A stretch of 64,000 bases of DNA, taken from assembly GCA_963932465.1 (NCBI GenBank), contig OZ010795.1:471872806-471936805 (forward strand), in the 5' to 3' direction. This document shows positions 24,792 to 36,760 of the stretch, one piece after another. The stretch's first letter is position 1, and the number at the start of each line of letters is the position of its first letter. The DNA comes from Maratus speciosus (taxonomy: Eukaryota > Arthropoda > Arachnida > Araneae > Salticidae). The position numbers and the translations under genes are program-made. The notes below the pieces were generated by a model that had not been told where the DNA came from, did no database searches, and saw nothing but the letters and a program-made list of their open reading frames with translations.

Positions 24792-25194
24792 CAGGGCCGA
24801 AACTTGCACCCGGGGCAAGCATAGGTTTTGGCGCCCCCCCCCCCTCTCTCTTCCGCAAAGTATACTTGCAAAGAGAATTTTACTAATTTTCTGATAGCAG
24901 ACTTATTTTAAAATTTAAAATATGTAATACTGAACTACCTAATATACAATGGCGGATCCAAGGGGGGGGGGGGGTGCACGGGGGTCATAACTCCCCTCTG
25001 AACACCAACAAAAATATTCTAAAGATCATTTTTAAAATGAAATATATACAGTAGTCCCGATTATCCGGAGTTATTTTCTTCTGATGGGCCCATCTGAAGA
25101 AAATGATCCATTCCAAAGGTTCTGGCGCCCGCCCGTTCGGCTCACCCTCGTTCTGGCGCCCGAAGTACCTTGCCCCCCTTTAGTTTCGGCCCTG
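24792..25194. mobile_element. hAT-type element, inner layer of nest
   Basis: Ends CAGGGCCGAAACTTGCACC and GTTTCGGCCCTG are flanked by identical GGCAGGGA octamers (24784-24791, 25195-25202). The target was the left TIR of the outer hAT. Inside are a GGCGGATCCAAGGGGG block typical of other hAT ends and a pogo-like CAGTAGTCCCGATTATC fragment, so it has accumulated further pieces. Confidence 0.88.
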
Positions 25195-25517
25195 GGCAGG
25201 GATGGCAAACCTTTTTGAGTATGCGTGCCAAAAAACTCATTTTTATGTACCACCATTCTAACGTGCCAGAAACATTTTAACTAGGATAAAATCTAATAAT
25301 TTTTATAGCATTTTTACCGAATATTTTACTTATACTGTATTCGATTCCCGACTGATTTTATTATGTGCTGTATTTACTCAATAATATAGCCATGTCGCAT
25401 CGAATTCCGTATTAATAATCAATGAGTTTTCCTTTTATTGTATATTTCCGAATCGGTTCCTTTTTAGTTCTTTAGGTGGAAGCAGGTTCAATATTCATAA
25501 TTATTTACACTAATAGT

Positions 25518-25639
25518 TAGACCAATGTCAGACGGGCGTCTTTCTTGCTGCTTTTTTGCTTAAGTATTATCCATTCACAATGCTATAGCATTGTGAATGG
25601 ATAATACTTAAGCAAAAAAGACGCCCGTCTGACATCGGT
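25518..25639. other. ~120-bp near-perfect palindrome without loop
   Basis: The arms meet at CAATGCTATAGCATTG. Both carry GTCAGACGGGCGTCTTT..TTTTTTGCTTAAG and its complement. The left arm alone has about 10 extra bases near TTCTTGCTGC. Outer bases differ at one position (CCAATGTC versus CCGATGTC). Confidence 0.8.
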
Positions 25640-26215
25640 CTTAAAATTTGAATTTTACAAAATTAAAACCTAAAATAACTTAATCCTAGAGCTAAATAAA
25701 ATAAAACCTAATCTGAAGTAGAAACCTGTCAATTATGTCTATTACTGTGCAGACTTTCTTAAAATTCCATTCTCAAAAATAAAACCTTCTGAAATTTGAT
25801 AGAGAATCAATTGGAAAACACTATGTTGAATGGTTTGGCGAAGAAATGAAACTACGGAACGTTTTCATTGAAATTTATAATACCTTAAAATAACCCGTTA
25901 CTTTTAAATGAATTAAAGTAATTGTTACACAAAACTATACTTTTTGTTTAAAAAAAAAAAAAATCTATAAAATGCATTATTCTACATATACTGAATATAA
26001 TGAAGTTGTTCGCGTGCCAGAGACGTTTTCTTACGTGCCATATTCGGCACGTGCGCCATAGGTTCACTATCCCTGCTATAGGGTATCGTAAATTGGAATG
26101 AACCTTTTTAAGATTCGGTGATAAGTATCCGGCAATAACTCTGTGTTCTTACAGGACATTAATTTGATTTCTTTACTACTTTTGCTTTTTCCTGTTTGAA
26201 ATATAGCCTGCTTAA

Positions 26216-26725
26216 CCCTTTATGTACTGAATTATGAATTCATGAAAATTATCTTCTAAAGCATTTTTCGTGAATTGTTTAAACTACATTAGAAGATTTA
26301 CATAATCGGTTAAGTTTCAGGATTTTTGAAGAATTTAAGATGAATTAAACTTGAATTTATAGGGATTTTGTGCAATATTTATAACCCCGCTCAAATCTTT
26401 TTATTTTAAATATTTTTCTTAGTATTTTGTAGAATTGGGAAATGTGCAAATATAATGTTCTTGCACTAGAAATATAGAAATATCTCCTAATTGAAAAATC
26501 CCCCCCCCCCCCTCCAAATGCCAAGGAAGCTGAAAAGATGCAAAGGCAAAATAAATCCTCCCTTTCAAAAAATATTTTGTTTTGTGAAACTAATGCCTTT
26601 AGAACAAGATAAAGTAATGTATCTATAACTCATTCTACATAATATTGCAACTAATCGATATATTAAATGAATTTTATAACAAGTTAATTTAATGGTACTT
26701 ATAAGTACCGACAGTAGATAAAGGG
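26216..26725. mobile_element. TTAA MITE, ~510 bp
   Basis: TTAA at 26212-26215 and 26726-26729. The termini CCCTTTATGTACTG and, inverted, CCCTTTATCTACTGTCGGTAC are similar. A poly-C run lies inside at about 26502. piggyBac-like by target site and CCC end. Confidence 0.65.
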
Positions 26726-27034
26726 TTAAACTGTTTAAACGCTCTAACTTATAAGAATGGATCCCGGTTCTCTCGACTTTTAACTTCCATTCCGTTTGAT
26801 GCGAAACAAGTTTTGAAATTGCAAGGTTCGTTTAAGAAGTATTGCGATTTGAGAGCGCAGAGCCAAATATCCGCAATATTTAAGGTATCTGCCTCCGTTT
26901 GGAGCGCTTTTTTTTTTAAAATAAATGTACAATATTGAATAAACAAACATTTTTAGTTCATTTGTAATACAAATGATGAAACAGCATAAAATCCTGACAA
27001 TAACTTCATAACATTAAAAAAAAAAAGCGTTTCC

Positions 27035-27480
27035 TCCTTTTTTTTACTTTCTATCTTCAATAGAAGAAAGTATTGAAATCGAGATTTTTTTAGACTTCCG
27101 GTTTTTGACGGATTTACACGTTTTAGGGTTCAGATCCCCAAAAACATGTTTAAAGATGTCAGTGTGTCTGTCGCCATTGTACCATCAAAGTGCATGAAGT
27201 TATGCATAGAATTGAACCAATTTTTTTAAAGTTTTTGGCTATAGAAAGCAGGTCTCCCCTTAAATTGGAAAAAATCGGCCGGAAGGGGGCGCTGTAATAG
27301 CGATTTTTGTGAGATTTTGAATATTGTACCATCGAAAAGTGTATGAAGTTATGCATAGAATTGAATCAATTTTTTTTTGTTTTTGGTCATGACAAGAAGG
27401 GTCCTCTCTGAATGTGGAAAAATTCCGCAGGAAAGGGGGTGCTGTAATAGCGATTTTTGTGCAATCTTCTTAATTTTTCA
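27035..27480 (-). repeat. Minisatellite-bearing repeat with terminal hairpin
   Basis: A hairpin ACTTTCT..TCTTC..GAAGAAAGT (about 27048-27070) is followed by GACTTCCGGTTTTTGACGGA, then two ~151-bp units starting ATTGTACCATC at 27176 and 27324. The hairpin and CCGGTTTT block recur at the ends of the 57- and 58-kb arrays. Confidence 0.55.
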
Positions 27481-27539
27481 TAGTTCTATTGTACACCAGT
27501 GGCTCGTGAATAGACGGGAACTTCTCATCCTGATAAGCT

Positions 27540-29380
27540 GACTATTCGTGATTTTAATGAATATCATGATCGAGATTAACTCGTTTTTACTCCGATTGAC
27601 TGAAGCAGAAATTTAAGATGAGTCAGTTGATATAGTATTGAACTAAAAAATGAAATATTGATATCTGTAACATTTTGAAATATTAAAATGAGATAGAAAA
27701 AAGGTTTTAGGATTGGCACATTCAATTAGTTTTTAAGCAGTTTCATGCTTACGCCAAACAGCGTACACTCAATTCAACAAAATATATTTCAATTTCCTTT
27801 GCACTACATACTACTGTCAGATTTGCATGCTACTATTACATCTGTGCACTGAACCAGGGGTTTTACAATATCTTAAAAATTAACTAAAATATTTTAAAAT
27901 GTCAAATACATATTTCTTATATTTAAAAAAAAAAAAAAAAAAGTTTTTAACACTTTCCAACATAGTTCAAAGTTTGACTTCGGTTTGTCTGGCCGTCTGT
28001 CCACGCTTTAACTCCCGTAATAATACTCGGATTTTCATGAAATTGATAAAGGTTATTTAGGGTCAACCAAGCATGTTTGGTATTGTATATGAAGTATGTA
28101 GAATTAATAGTTCAATTACAGGGGCACTCAAAAGTGTTCCATTACATTATGGTATATGGGGGAAAATCGTTTGCAGAGCATTTTAATGACATTATGCTAT
28201 TTCAAATGTGTTGAAACTGATATAAATCACTGAATTCCACTACGATCACGTTAGAACAGAGCATTCATAGCATTTTTTATTCATTTACAGTTTACGGTTT
28301 AAAATTCGGTATGCGCTTTTCAATTTAATTTTTTGCATCTTAGTCGTTATAAATTCTATACCTCAAATACAGGGCTGCACAAAAGTATTCACGTACCGTT
28401 CTCCTTATTAGAGGAAAATGCTGAAGGTAAATTTTCAACTGAAGTACATGTGTCTCAAGTGAACTAAATTTTGGCAAGCATGTAGTTAATAGATTCAAAT
28501 CTATATCCTATACAAGGGTGCTGAAAAAATTTGGATACTTTTCCAATTGTGCAGCAGAGGAAAAGCTGAAATTGGGTTTTGAAATGTGTTATGAGTTTCC
28601 ATAGGGTTGAATTAGACGTAATATCTTAATTTTTTAAAAGGTGGAGTTTTGTTACATTAATCTGAATGTATTGGAAAGTGTTTCATAATCTATGCGAGAC
28701 GCATGATTTTTTTTTCTTGTTTTATATTCGGAACCTATAAAATAAATTATCAGATTTTAGTTCAGAAAAATATTCATATGGAAAAGCATTCTGTGAAAAT
28801 TTCACTGAGATGTTGAAAAAGTTTTATGTAATGCAGTTTACTGAACATGGAAAAAACGAAAAAATTTATTTTACCAGAAATTGCATTTTAAAGATTTATG
28901 TATAAAATTAATCTAGAAGTTTCAATTAAGGGTTTTTGGTGTTTTTATGTATAAAAGTAAGAAAACCATGCCTGGTCATCTTACCTCCACTTCCGGTAGT
29001 TGACTAATGGCCAATTTAATAAACAAAAAGTAATAACACCTGTTTAATAATAGTGGGAAAAAATTAGATTTGGAATAATAAAAAATTGCTCTTTTGGAGG
29101 GAAAAAAATCGGAAACTTTAATTAAAACGGCCATTTTAATGTAGGCAGATACCTTAAGATTAAAACAAGGAAGTGTAGTAAAGGAATACCGAACTTTCAT
29201 ACATTACTCTTCCATAGGCATAGCTTAATGAATTTTAAGAACTGTCCATTTTAGGACACCTACAGATAGTTCTGATTTTTTCGTGAGAAAGAGACTAGTT
29301 TTTTTGGGACAAGTACAACTTGAAACTAACAGTGCACCCATTGTTAAAGGCATGAAATAATCTGTTATAAAACAATGAAG
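27540..29380. other. Unassigned, with traces of the 33-kb array
   Basis: The block at about 28120-28200 (CAGGGGCACTCAAAAGTGTTCC, then ATTACATTATGG) is a diverged relative of the tandem units at 33 kb. TTGTCTGGCCGTCTGTCCACG near 27985 is a motif shared with other minisatellite-bearing repeats. No gene seen. Confidence 0.4.
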
Positions 29381-29419
29381 TAATGTTTAACTATAAACAT
29401 ACACTGAATATTACTCCAG

Positions 29420-29930
29420 TAGCCGTAAAACAAAGCAGTAAGATTAAATACTTTATAGCAATTTTTTTAACTTCTAAACATCGCACATTTTCAATTTTTA
29501 TACCGTCGTATTGGGGGGGGGGGGGGGAAGTACTTTTAAATGCAATTTGTTTGAAAACTGCATCTCCATTTATTTTTGAAATGTTAATTTTTTTGTAATT
29601 TTTGGCACCATTTAATTTTGGCAACGGAAGTACTCCTTTTCTGTAGACAGTAAAGGAAAAATAGTTGGAAAATAGCAATTATATCTTCTTGTTGCCACTT
29701 TCTCATAAAAACTGAAAAAAAGTAATTAAAATTCGTGCTATTTTGAAAAAAATATATAAATGAATTGATGTGTTTTTGCTGCATTTGTGTATTATTCTGA
29801 GATAGTGTCGTCCTACCCATACTTTATTGTAGATGTTTATGATTGAATCGTAAATGAGGAATTCTTCAGCGGATTCGGATGACGTCATTTTATATAAATA
29901 AAATCGCGTGTTATAAGTCTTAAAACTGAG
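29420..29930 (+). repeat. Dispersed repeat R1, copy 2
   Basis: Collinear with 23640-24125 from AGCCGTAAAACAAA to ATGACGTCATTTTA. A 16-base G-run near 29515 replaces an A-run of copy 1. Short frames here are repeat-derived. Confidence 0.6.
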
Positions 29931-29933
29931 CTA

Positions 29934-30128
29934 CAGTAGTCCCGATTATCAGAGTCCCGCTTAACCGAGTTTCCGTTTTAAGAGTTATTTTAATCTGATG
30001 GGTTCTATTATGAAACACTTCATTTATGATGGCTGTTTCATAATAATAGAAGCCATCAGTCCATCAGAAGAAAATGTTCCATTCCAAAGGTATAAGTTAG
30101 ATTAACTCTGATAATCGGCACTCTACTG
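29934..30128. mobile_element. pogo/Tigger-like MITE
   Basis: TA|CAGTAGTCCCGATTATCAG at the left and CTGATAATCGGCACTCTACTG|TA at the right, 195 bp, TA on both sides. The TIR type is that of pogo-like elements. The centre contains the GAAACA..TGTTTCATAATA foldback also found at 24160-24430. Confidence 0.75.
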
Positions 30129-30159
30129 TATATTTATATACATATTTTTTTTTTTTTTT

Positions 30160-30270
30160 TTTGTCATCGGGGGCGTCACTAAATTCTGAAAAGCAGAATT
30201 CCTGTTTTATTTTTATGAAACTTCTTGTTCGAATCTAAATATTTTCATTTGGTACCGGTCGAATGACAGG
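30160..30270 (+). repeat. Repeat shared with the acceptor side of the cysteine exon
   Basis: TCGGGGGCGTCACTAAATTC, then GAAAAGCAGAATTCCTG matches 24446-24500. Weaker similarity (GGTACCGGTCGAATG against GGTACTGTATGCGAATG) may continue into the exon start. Confidence 0.4.
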
Positions 30271-30522
30271 TTGTTGGTATATTTAGTATCCTACAGATTA
30301 GTAAATCTAGCTTTAGAAAATCTTCATTCGAGTTGGCACAAACATTTACTTTCTCGTACCTTTTGCTCTTTTTTACATAAAATCAAATATTTAAATTCAT
30401 CAAATGGGGGAAAACGAATTATAGTTTTGAAAGCGAATTTCTTAGAACCGAAAGGGAATTTTCTAATAAAATTCTGTATAATTTAGGAGAAAGAATTTCA
30501 TCATAATTTAAAGATGCCTGTT

Positions 30523-30770
30523 TCAGATGTCCATATAATCATCATATATATTAAAAGCAGTAAGATCTAAAAGTTCCTCCCGAATGTTTTCAAAAACTAC
30601 CCGGTGGATTTTTTTGCAAATAGTGTCATTCGATAGAGAATATTCACGTGGTGGTTTATGAGTAAAATATACAGGGATAACTATGATTTTTGGTAATAAA
30701 TTTCGCATTTTATTGTTATTTTGAACGAAAAGGTTGCCAGAGGTTATTTTTTGGCGACAAATGAATTGAA
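30523..30770 (-). pseudogene. Possible decayed coding segment, unknown protein
   Basis: The minus strand has an open frame of about 80 codons that reads like protein (KPPREYSLSNDTICKK, later a REELLDLTAFNIYDDY segment) and ends at TGA 30523-30525. Directly downstream on the same strand another frame continues with protein-like sequence (HLKQASLNYDEILSPKLYR) to about 30400, and a third (RFPPFDEFKYLILCKK) follows to about 30325. This is what a frameshifted pseudogene or transposon relic would look like. Frames of this length also occur by chance in AT-rich DNA. There is no recognised domain. It lies inside the inferred 13.4-kb intron, in opposite orientation to the host gene. Confidence 0.25.
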
Positions 30771-32140
30771 ATCGCTGTATCCGTTAGAAAATAAATGAAA
30801 AAAAAATTACTGATATTTAATTGTAAAAAAAGAAAGAAAAATACATTTAAATGAGGAATTATGTTAACGAATATATTTAATTTAAACCTAAAAGAAATAT
30901 TTGTAATGCTTAAAAATTAATTTAATGAGAAAGATTATAATTGATACGCAATATTTGGCTCATTATCGCTTGCGTTAGATTATAGAAATGAATCTGAAAA
31001 TTTGATTAGATGAATTTTTAAAGACTTTTTTTTTTCTTTTTGTTCCTTTCTTTTTATTTTTATCTAATTGCCCCATCACGTAACTCATAGAAAAAAAAAA
31101 GTAGATGTAATTGTGAGTCACATGTGTAATTATTATTTATTTCTTCACGATTTTTTATTTTACTTTTGGTCGCCAAACAATGTGATTTTAAGTCAAAAAT
31201 GCATAAGTGTGACACTAGCTTGAGGATATTCTCATAAATGGTGTTTTTTCAAGTGAACGAGATCTTTTTTTGAGTACATTTTTATATTCAATTGTAACTT
31301 ATATAGATATCAGTTAATATTTAAAAAATGGAATCAAATACTTAAATTTTAGTGTGAATTTCTGCCACACATACATATTGTAAAATAATTTCATATTTTT
31401 AAAAATGTTTTTCACCATAATTCCGAAAGCATGTGATATTTATAAACTCTAACTCAGATCAATGACTATTATCCATTTTTTTAAGCAAATATTATCTGTT
31501 TATTTCATTTTTTCTTAAGACATATCGCCAATATCATTTATAGGAAAATTCACACCTTCGAAATCTAGGAAATGAAGATAGTTTTTAAGGAAATTTATAC
31601 AATCATGCGTTATTATCGAAAATTTCAACATTTTGAAAAAAAAAAAATTGCAAGTCTTTTGTAATTCGTCATTTCTTCTTCGTCTTTCTTCGTAATTTCT
31701 TCTCTGTTATGTAATATTTCAAATGATATTGGACTAATTTTCGATCATCGAGTCACCACCAAATGGCATATCTATATAGTATCGCTAAGAAAGGATTTTC
31801 TAAAGTATCACCCCTAACGGCGTTTTTGCAAGGAGAGGGAAAAAAATTCCTGAAAAATCGGATATTATAATCATGCGTCAGATGATAGCATAATTTAATG
31901 TATTTTTGTATGCTGAATCGATTGGTGCCAAGTAAATTCTTATAAGTTCAACAGTTCATGAAATTTTTCATATTTTTCTAATTTGGCGGTGTTTTTGGCG
32001 TCTAAACCTCAAAATCTAACATTACATCCGTTACTCTAGCAACGAAAAAAATTCAAATTAACTCTTTTGGATAAAGAATAAAAATGGCTCTATGAGTTTG
32101 AAAAAAAAAAAAAAAAACTAACATCTTAATAAATAAAAAA
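30771..32140. other. Unassigned AT-rich region
   Basis: No repeat, TIR or coding signature recognised. Several long A-runs. Confidence 0.4.
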
Positions 32141-32430
32141 GGTACTACTTAGTTATCCCGTTGACGAATTTCGCCAAATTATATAAACCGCCAAACCACT
32201 CGCCAAATTACATTGACATAATTTGTATTTTAATAATGAAAAAACAAATAAATTAGTATAACATTAATAAAAATACAAATAAAACGTCGAAATAAAAATA
32301 ACTTGCTGACGTAAGCACGAGTAACTTCCTTGAAGTCAAGTGAATGTGACATTTACGATCAACCGTTATTGGCATTTAATCTTATAATTTGGCGATAGAT
32401 TTTTGGTCGACATGATAACTAAGTAGTACC
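32141..32430 (-). mobile_element. MITE family M5, copy 1
   Basis: GGTACTACTTAGTTATCCCG at the left and ATGATAACTAAGTAGTACC at the right. The interior matches copies at 32519 and 50612 in reverse. A 27-base A-run follows. Confidence 0.75.
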
Positions 32431-32518
32431 AAAAAAAAAAAAAAAAAAAAAAAAAAAGTGATTTTATGCAAAATAAAAGGAACAATTTTATTAAGAAATT
32501 AGCGTTATAGAACGAAAG

Positions 32519-32779
32519 GGTACTACTTAGATATTCCGTCGACCAAAAATCTATCGCCAAACTAAAAAATTAAATGCCTATAATGGTTGATCGTAAATGT
32601 CAAATTCACCTGACTTTAAGCAAGTTACACGTGTTTACGTCGCAAAGTGATTTTTATTTCGACGTTTTATTTGTATTTTTATTAATGTTATAATTTATCT
32701 GTTCTTTCGTTATTTAAAATAAAAATTGTCAATTTGTATAATTTGGCGAAATTGGTCGACGGGATAACTAAGTAGTGCC
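32519..32779 (+). mobile_element. MITE family M5, copy 2
   Basis: GGTACTACTTAGATATTCCG to GGGATAACTAAGTAGTGCC. Includes GTAAATGTC, CAAGTTACACGTG and TTTCGACGTTTTATTTGT blocks common to all three copies. Confidence 0.75.
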
Positions 32780-32999
32780 AACGAAAATATTTAAATATGA
32801 AAGCACTGTTTTTAACAACTTAAAAATTATTTTCAAAGAAAGAAATTGGAATTGGAATAATACTTGGCGATTTATAATTTGCTCCTCGATAAGAAGAAAC
32901 AAGTTGGAAATTGCTCGTCAAACGTGGCAAATGAGGTGCGTTCGTACTATAACTAGTTTTATAATTATTTTTTGCACCCCATATTGTACTGAATGTATA

Positions 33000-33620
33000 T
33001 TTTTTTGCGCTTCATAAGTGCATAGTCTGTAACATCATTAAAATGCACTTACAATATTTTCCCCATTCCCCGTAATGTAACGGAAAACTTTTGACTGTCC
33101 CTGTAATTAAACTATACATTCGATTTTCATAAAATTTGAAATGGCTCGACAAAAGTTTGCAGCACTTATATATTTAAAATTTCAGACCATTCGGAAGGCT
33201 GTAAAATCATTAAAAGGCTGTAACATTTGCAATAATTTTTTCCCATTGGCCATAATGTAACGGAAAACTTTTGGGTGTCCCTGTAATTAAACTATACATC
33301 CGATTTTCATAAAATTGGAAATGGCTAAACAAAATTTTGCAGCAATTATATATTAAAAATTTCAGACCATTCGGAAGGCTGTAAAATCATTAAAATGCAT
33401 TTGCTATAATTTTTTCCCTTTGGCCGTAATGTAACGGAAAACTTTTGGGTGTCCCTGTAATTAAACTATACATCCGATTTTCATAAAATTGGAAATGGCT
33501 CGACAAAATTTTGCAGCAATTATATATTAAAAATTTCAGATGATTCGGTCGGGTAGTTTTTGCTCTGTTATATGCGGACGGACAGACAGACGGACTGAAC
33601 GACGACTATAGGTGCTACGT
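33000..33620 (+). repeat. Three tandem ~175-bp units plus CGGACGGACAGAC tail
   Basis: CTGTAATTAAACTATACATxCGATTTTCATAAAAT begins units at about 33108, 33282 and 33456. Each ends with ATGTAACGGAAAACTTTTG. The array is followed by TGCGGACGGACAGACAGACG at about 33580. Confidence 0.75.
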
Positions 33621-33959
33621 ATTTATATAATTACGAACGCACCTAAAAATGGGTACATTTATAACAGCCGTGCTCAGATCTCGCCAATAGCATTTTTAAA
33701 ATTGCCAGTAGCAGTAGTTACATTTTGCGTATGTAAATTAAAAATAATTTTGTTTTTAATTACGGAATTATTTCCTGTTATTGTTTATCTTTTCAGTTTT
33801 TTAAATGAAATTAGTGTAATAAGGCATGCATTTTAAATGAAGTGAGTGAAAGGTTTGTATCTTAAATGAAAATAATAAATATAAGAATATGGTATGAACA
33901 CAATCTTAGTTGATTTATTACCTGCGCCCGGCTAACATAAAAGTATCACAAAAGCCACA

Positions 33960-34350
33960 TATTCACTTGGTACAGATGTCATATTGGCGCGATTATTTTC
34001 GGTTGCCAATTTGGCGAAAACATCAACAGCATAAACAACATAATTCGGGTTACCACATCACGCAAAATAACGACACTTTGGCGCAAGTTAAGTACCTGTT
34101 GCCTATATGATATTAGGTGGTACAGATGTCATATACGCCCCGCCCCATATTGGCGCGATTTTTTACCGACGCCAATTTGGCGAAAACATAAACAGCATTA
34201 ACAACTTCCGGGTTACCATATCAAGCAAAATAACGACACTTTTGCGCCAGTTAAGTATTGTTGCGTATTGCAATGTTTCTGACATTGGCGTCAGAAAAAA
34301 ATCGCGCCTATATGGGGCATGTATGACATCTGTGCCTAAGTGGTTAGGTA
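33960..34350. mobile_element. MITE with ~50-bp TIR plus partial second copy
   Basis: The main copy, about 34113-34339, has TTAGGTGGTACAGATGTCAT and, inverted, CTTAGGCACAGATGTCATAC ends. GCGCGATTTTTT and TTGGCG blocks also mirror. A shortened copy (TGGTACAGATGTCATATTGG, 33970) stands directly upstream in the same orientation. Confidence 0.6.
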
Positions 34351-34904
34351 ATAATTTTGGAAAGGTTTTAGTGCATACATATTATTCAACGCTACTTAGT
34401 CATAGAGCAAAAAAAAAAAAAAAAAAGTTAAGTGAACCTGATTATGAAAATTTAGCCTTTTTTTCTTTGAAAATCTACAGAATGTATTTTGATACAAGTG
34501 GCACTGTTACATAATGTTTCAGGAATGGTGTTAGTATATAACATTTCATTATATGTTGATTAGTTACAGAGCTATTAGTTCCTGTTGTCATAAAGGTCTC
34601 ATTGCCCTAACAAAAGTGCATTGTTAGTAATAAACTAAAAGAATTACTTCTTAATAGCTAAATTTTGACCAACGCTTTAGGTAATATTATATCACGATGG
34701 CGTTCGCATCGTTTTCAGGAATGAGTAAGGTCCAGCTGAAGGTCCATATTGTTTAAAATGCAAATTCAAATTCACCAATGTTCATTTGGAAAAATTGACC
34801 AGCGCAGCGGGCATAGCCTGCTAGTTCAATATAATTTTCTTGCACTTTAAACTTTTAAATGCAGATCCACCTTATCCAAAAATTAGGATTTCAGAATTTG
34901 TCTA

Positions 34905-35456
34905 TCTATATTACAAAGGACAAACATATCTGTGCGTAACGCATACGTCATTTTGCGAATGGCAATACTTTGAAATTTGAAATAAAATTTTGGTTTTGCA
35001 ATTTACTCTACTGAAAATTTTTAAACTTCTAAACATCGCACATTTTAAATGTTTGCACCGTCGTATGAGGAAAAAAAATGCTCTTTTAAATGCAATTTGT
35101 TTGAAAGCTGTATCTCAATTTATTTTTGAGATATTAATATTTTTGTATTTTTTTAATACCATTTTTCTAATCGTGGCAACAAAAGTACCCCATTTCTATT
35201 GAAAGTAAACGGAAAATAGTCAAAAATAGGAGATTACTGTATTTTTTGTTGCCATTTGCTCATAAAACCTGAAAAAAAAGTTGAAATTAAAATACGGGCT
35301 ACGTCAAGAATATTGTCTATTATTCCGCGATAATGCTGTCATATGCATACTTTTCTATAGACAAAGTTTAAGATTGGATTGTAGAAGTGGATTGCTTTAG
35401 CGGATACAAATGACGTCATTTTATAAAAAAGCATGTATTTTAATTCTTAAAACTGA
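34905..35456 (+). mobile_element. Helitron family B copy, 5' part with R1
   Basis: A|TCTATATTACAAAGGACAAA, then CATATCTGTGCGTAACGC matches the 5' end at 36761. The R1 segments and ATGACGTCATTTTA follow. No CTAG end was found. Confidence 0.5.
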
Positions 35457-35998
35457 ATCGTGGTTTGTAGGAGTGCGTCATTTTCACTGCCGAGCTGCTT
35501 TGAAATTCTTCACAGGTGAAAATGCTTCACTTTTGAAAATAATGTAATCGAAATACCACACTGATAAAACGCAATGTTTTACAAAAAATTAGAGTGTCTT
35601 TAAAAAGAGGTGGCATGCAAATAATAGCGATTTATGTTACAGAAATTGATGATTCTCGCCTGGATGGATTTGCTTCGCCGAGTTAGACAAGCAAACAAAT
35701 AATTCGTGGTTTAAAATAATGTTCCTGAAGTTTTGTCAAATTCTCTCGAACAACAAAATTTTAATGCTTTTCTTTAGGACATTCTACTATATTTTTATCA
35801 AATTTTTATTCAAATTTTTATCTACTATATTTTTATCAAAATAACATTTTCTTAATTTAATTTTTCATAATCTTATATAATCTATATATTTAAAACACAA
35901 GTGCGTTTTTAGTCATCTGACCTGATCTTTCTGCTAAACCAATTTTACTATTTTTAACTGAAAGCTGTTTATTTGTAGATGTGATTGCACAATGTGTT

Positions 35999-36036
<38 letters not shown>

Positions 36037-36760
36037 CTCCACTTTTATATTTTAATTCTAAAAGCATTTTATGAAATTTCTTCAAAATGGTGAAAATTAG
36101 ATAGCATTCGTTATTTGAGACAAGAGAGAAATAATGAGGTATTTTTATCTTTATTCATGCCATTTTCTGATAAAAATTCTATATTTTTGATAAAAATGGT
36201 TGTATAGGGTTTAGTGTCGCAAAATTCTATTAGGAGCATAAAATATTAGGGTAATAATAACGGAAAATGACATACTGCTTTTGAAAACACGTATTTTTCC
36301 TCATAAATTTTCTATATTGTTTTTTATTCTGTGTACTGATGCTAAGTTTCAGACAATAGGCGAAATGCTTATTTAAGTGAAACTCAAGTCATATTTAAAA
36401 GAAAACGATAATTTTCTTGGATAAAACTAAACATTTTAACACAAATGCGTCTATAAAACATAAATTACGGAAATTTTTACTATCCTGAATTGAGATTAGA
36501 ATCTCGAGAAAAAAGTACGTCTGTTCATATAAAAGGTGTTGCTGACAATCGTGACTTCAAGTTTTGAGTTAAAATGATTTTAAAATGATCAAACAAAATA
36601 AATTTTTTAAAAAAACGATGAATATGGATATGAAAAGTGCGTATGCAAATTTTGAAAGGATGAAAATTGCTGTTTTTTATTCCGGAATACCAAGCATAAG
36701 AGCCTAAATTGATAACCACATCCTAATAACTGATCTTTATTATATTTTACTGATTACGTA
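35457..36760. other. Unassigned region with poly-T tract
   Basis: A 31-base T-run at 36001-36031. Otherwise AT-rich and unassigned. Confidence 0.45.

Larger units (their letters stand above)
24786..26075. mobile_element. hAT-type element, outer layer of nest
   Basis: Left end CAGGGATGGCAAACC is split after CAGGGA by the inner hAT. The right end is ATAGGTTCACTATCCCTG. Flanking octamers CTACAGGG (24778-24785) and CTATAGGG (26076-26083) agree at 7 of 8 positions. Without the inner element it is about 880 bp. It contains the palindrome at 25518-25639 and no transposase. Confidence 0.8.

Noticed and set aside
24434..24886. A single 150-codon gene around the cysteine exon
   Set aside because: The parts outside 24519-24752 are repeat and hAT sequence. 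Strong acceptor and donor sites bound the coding part.
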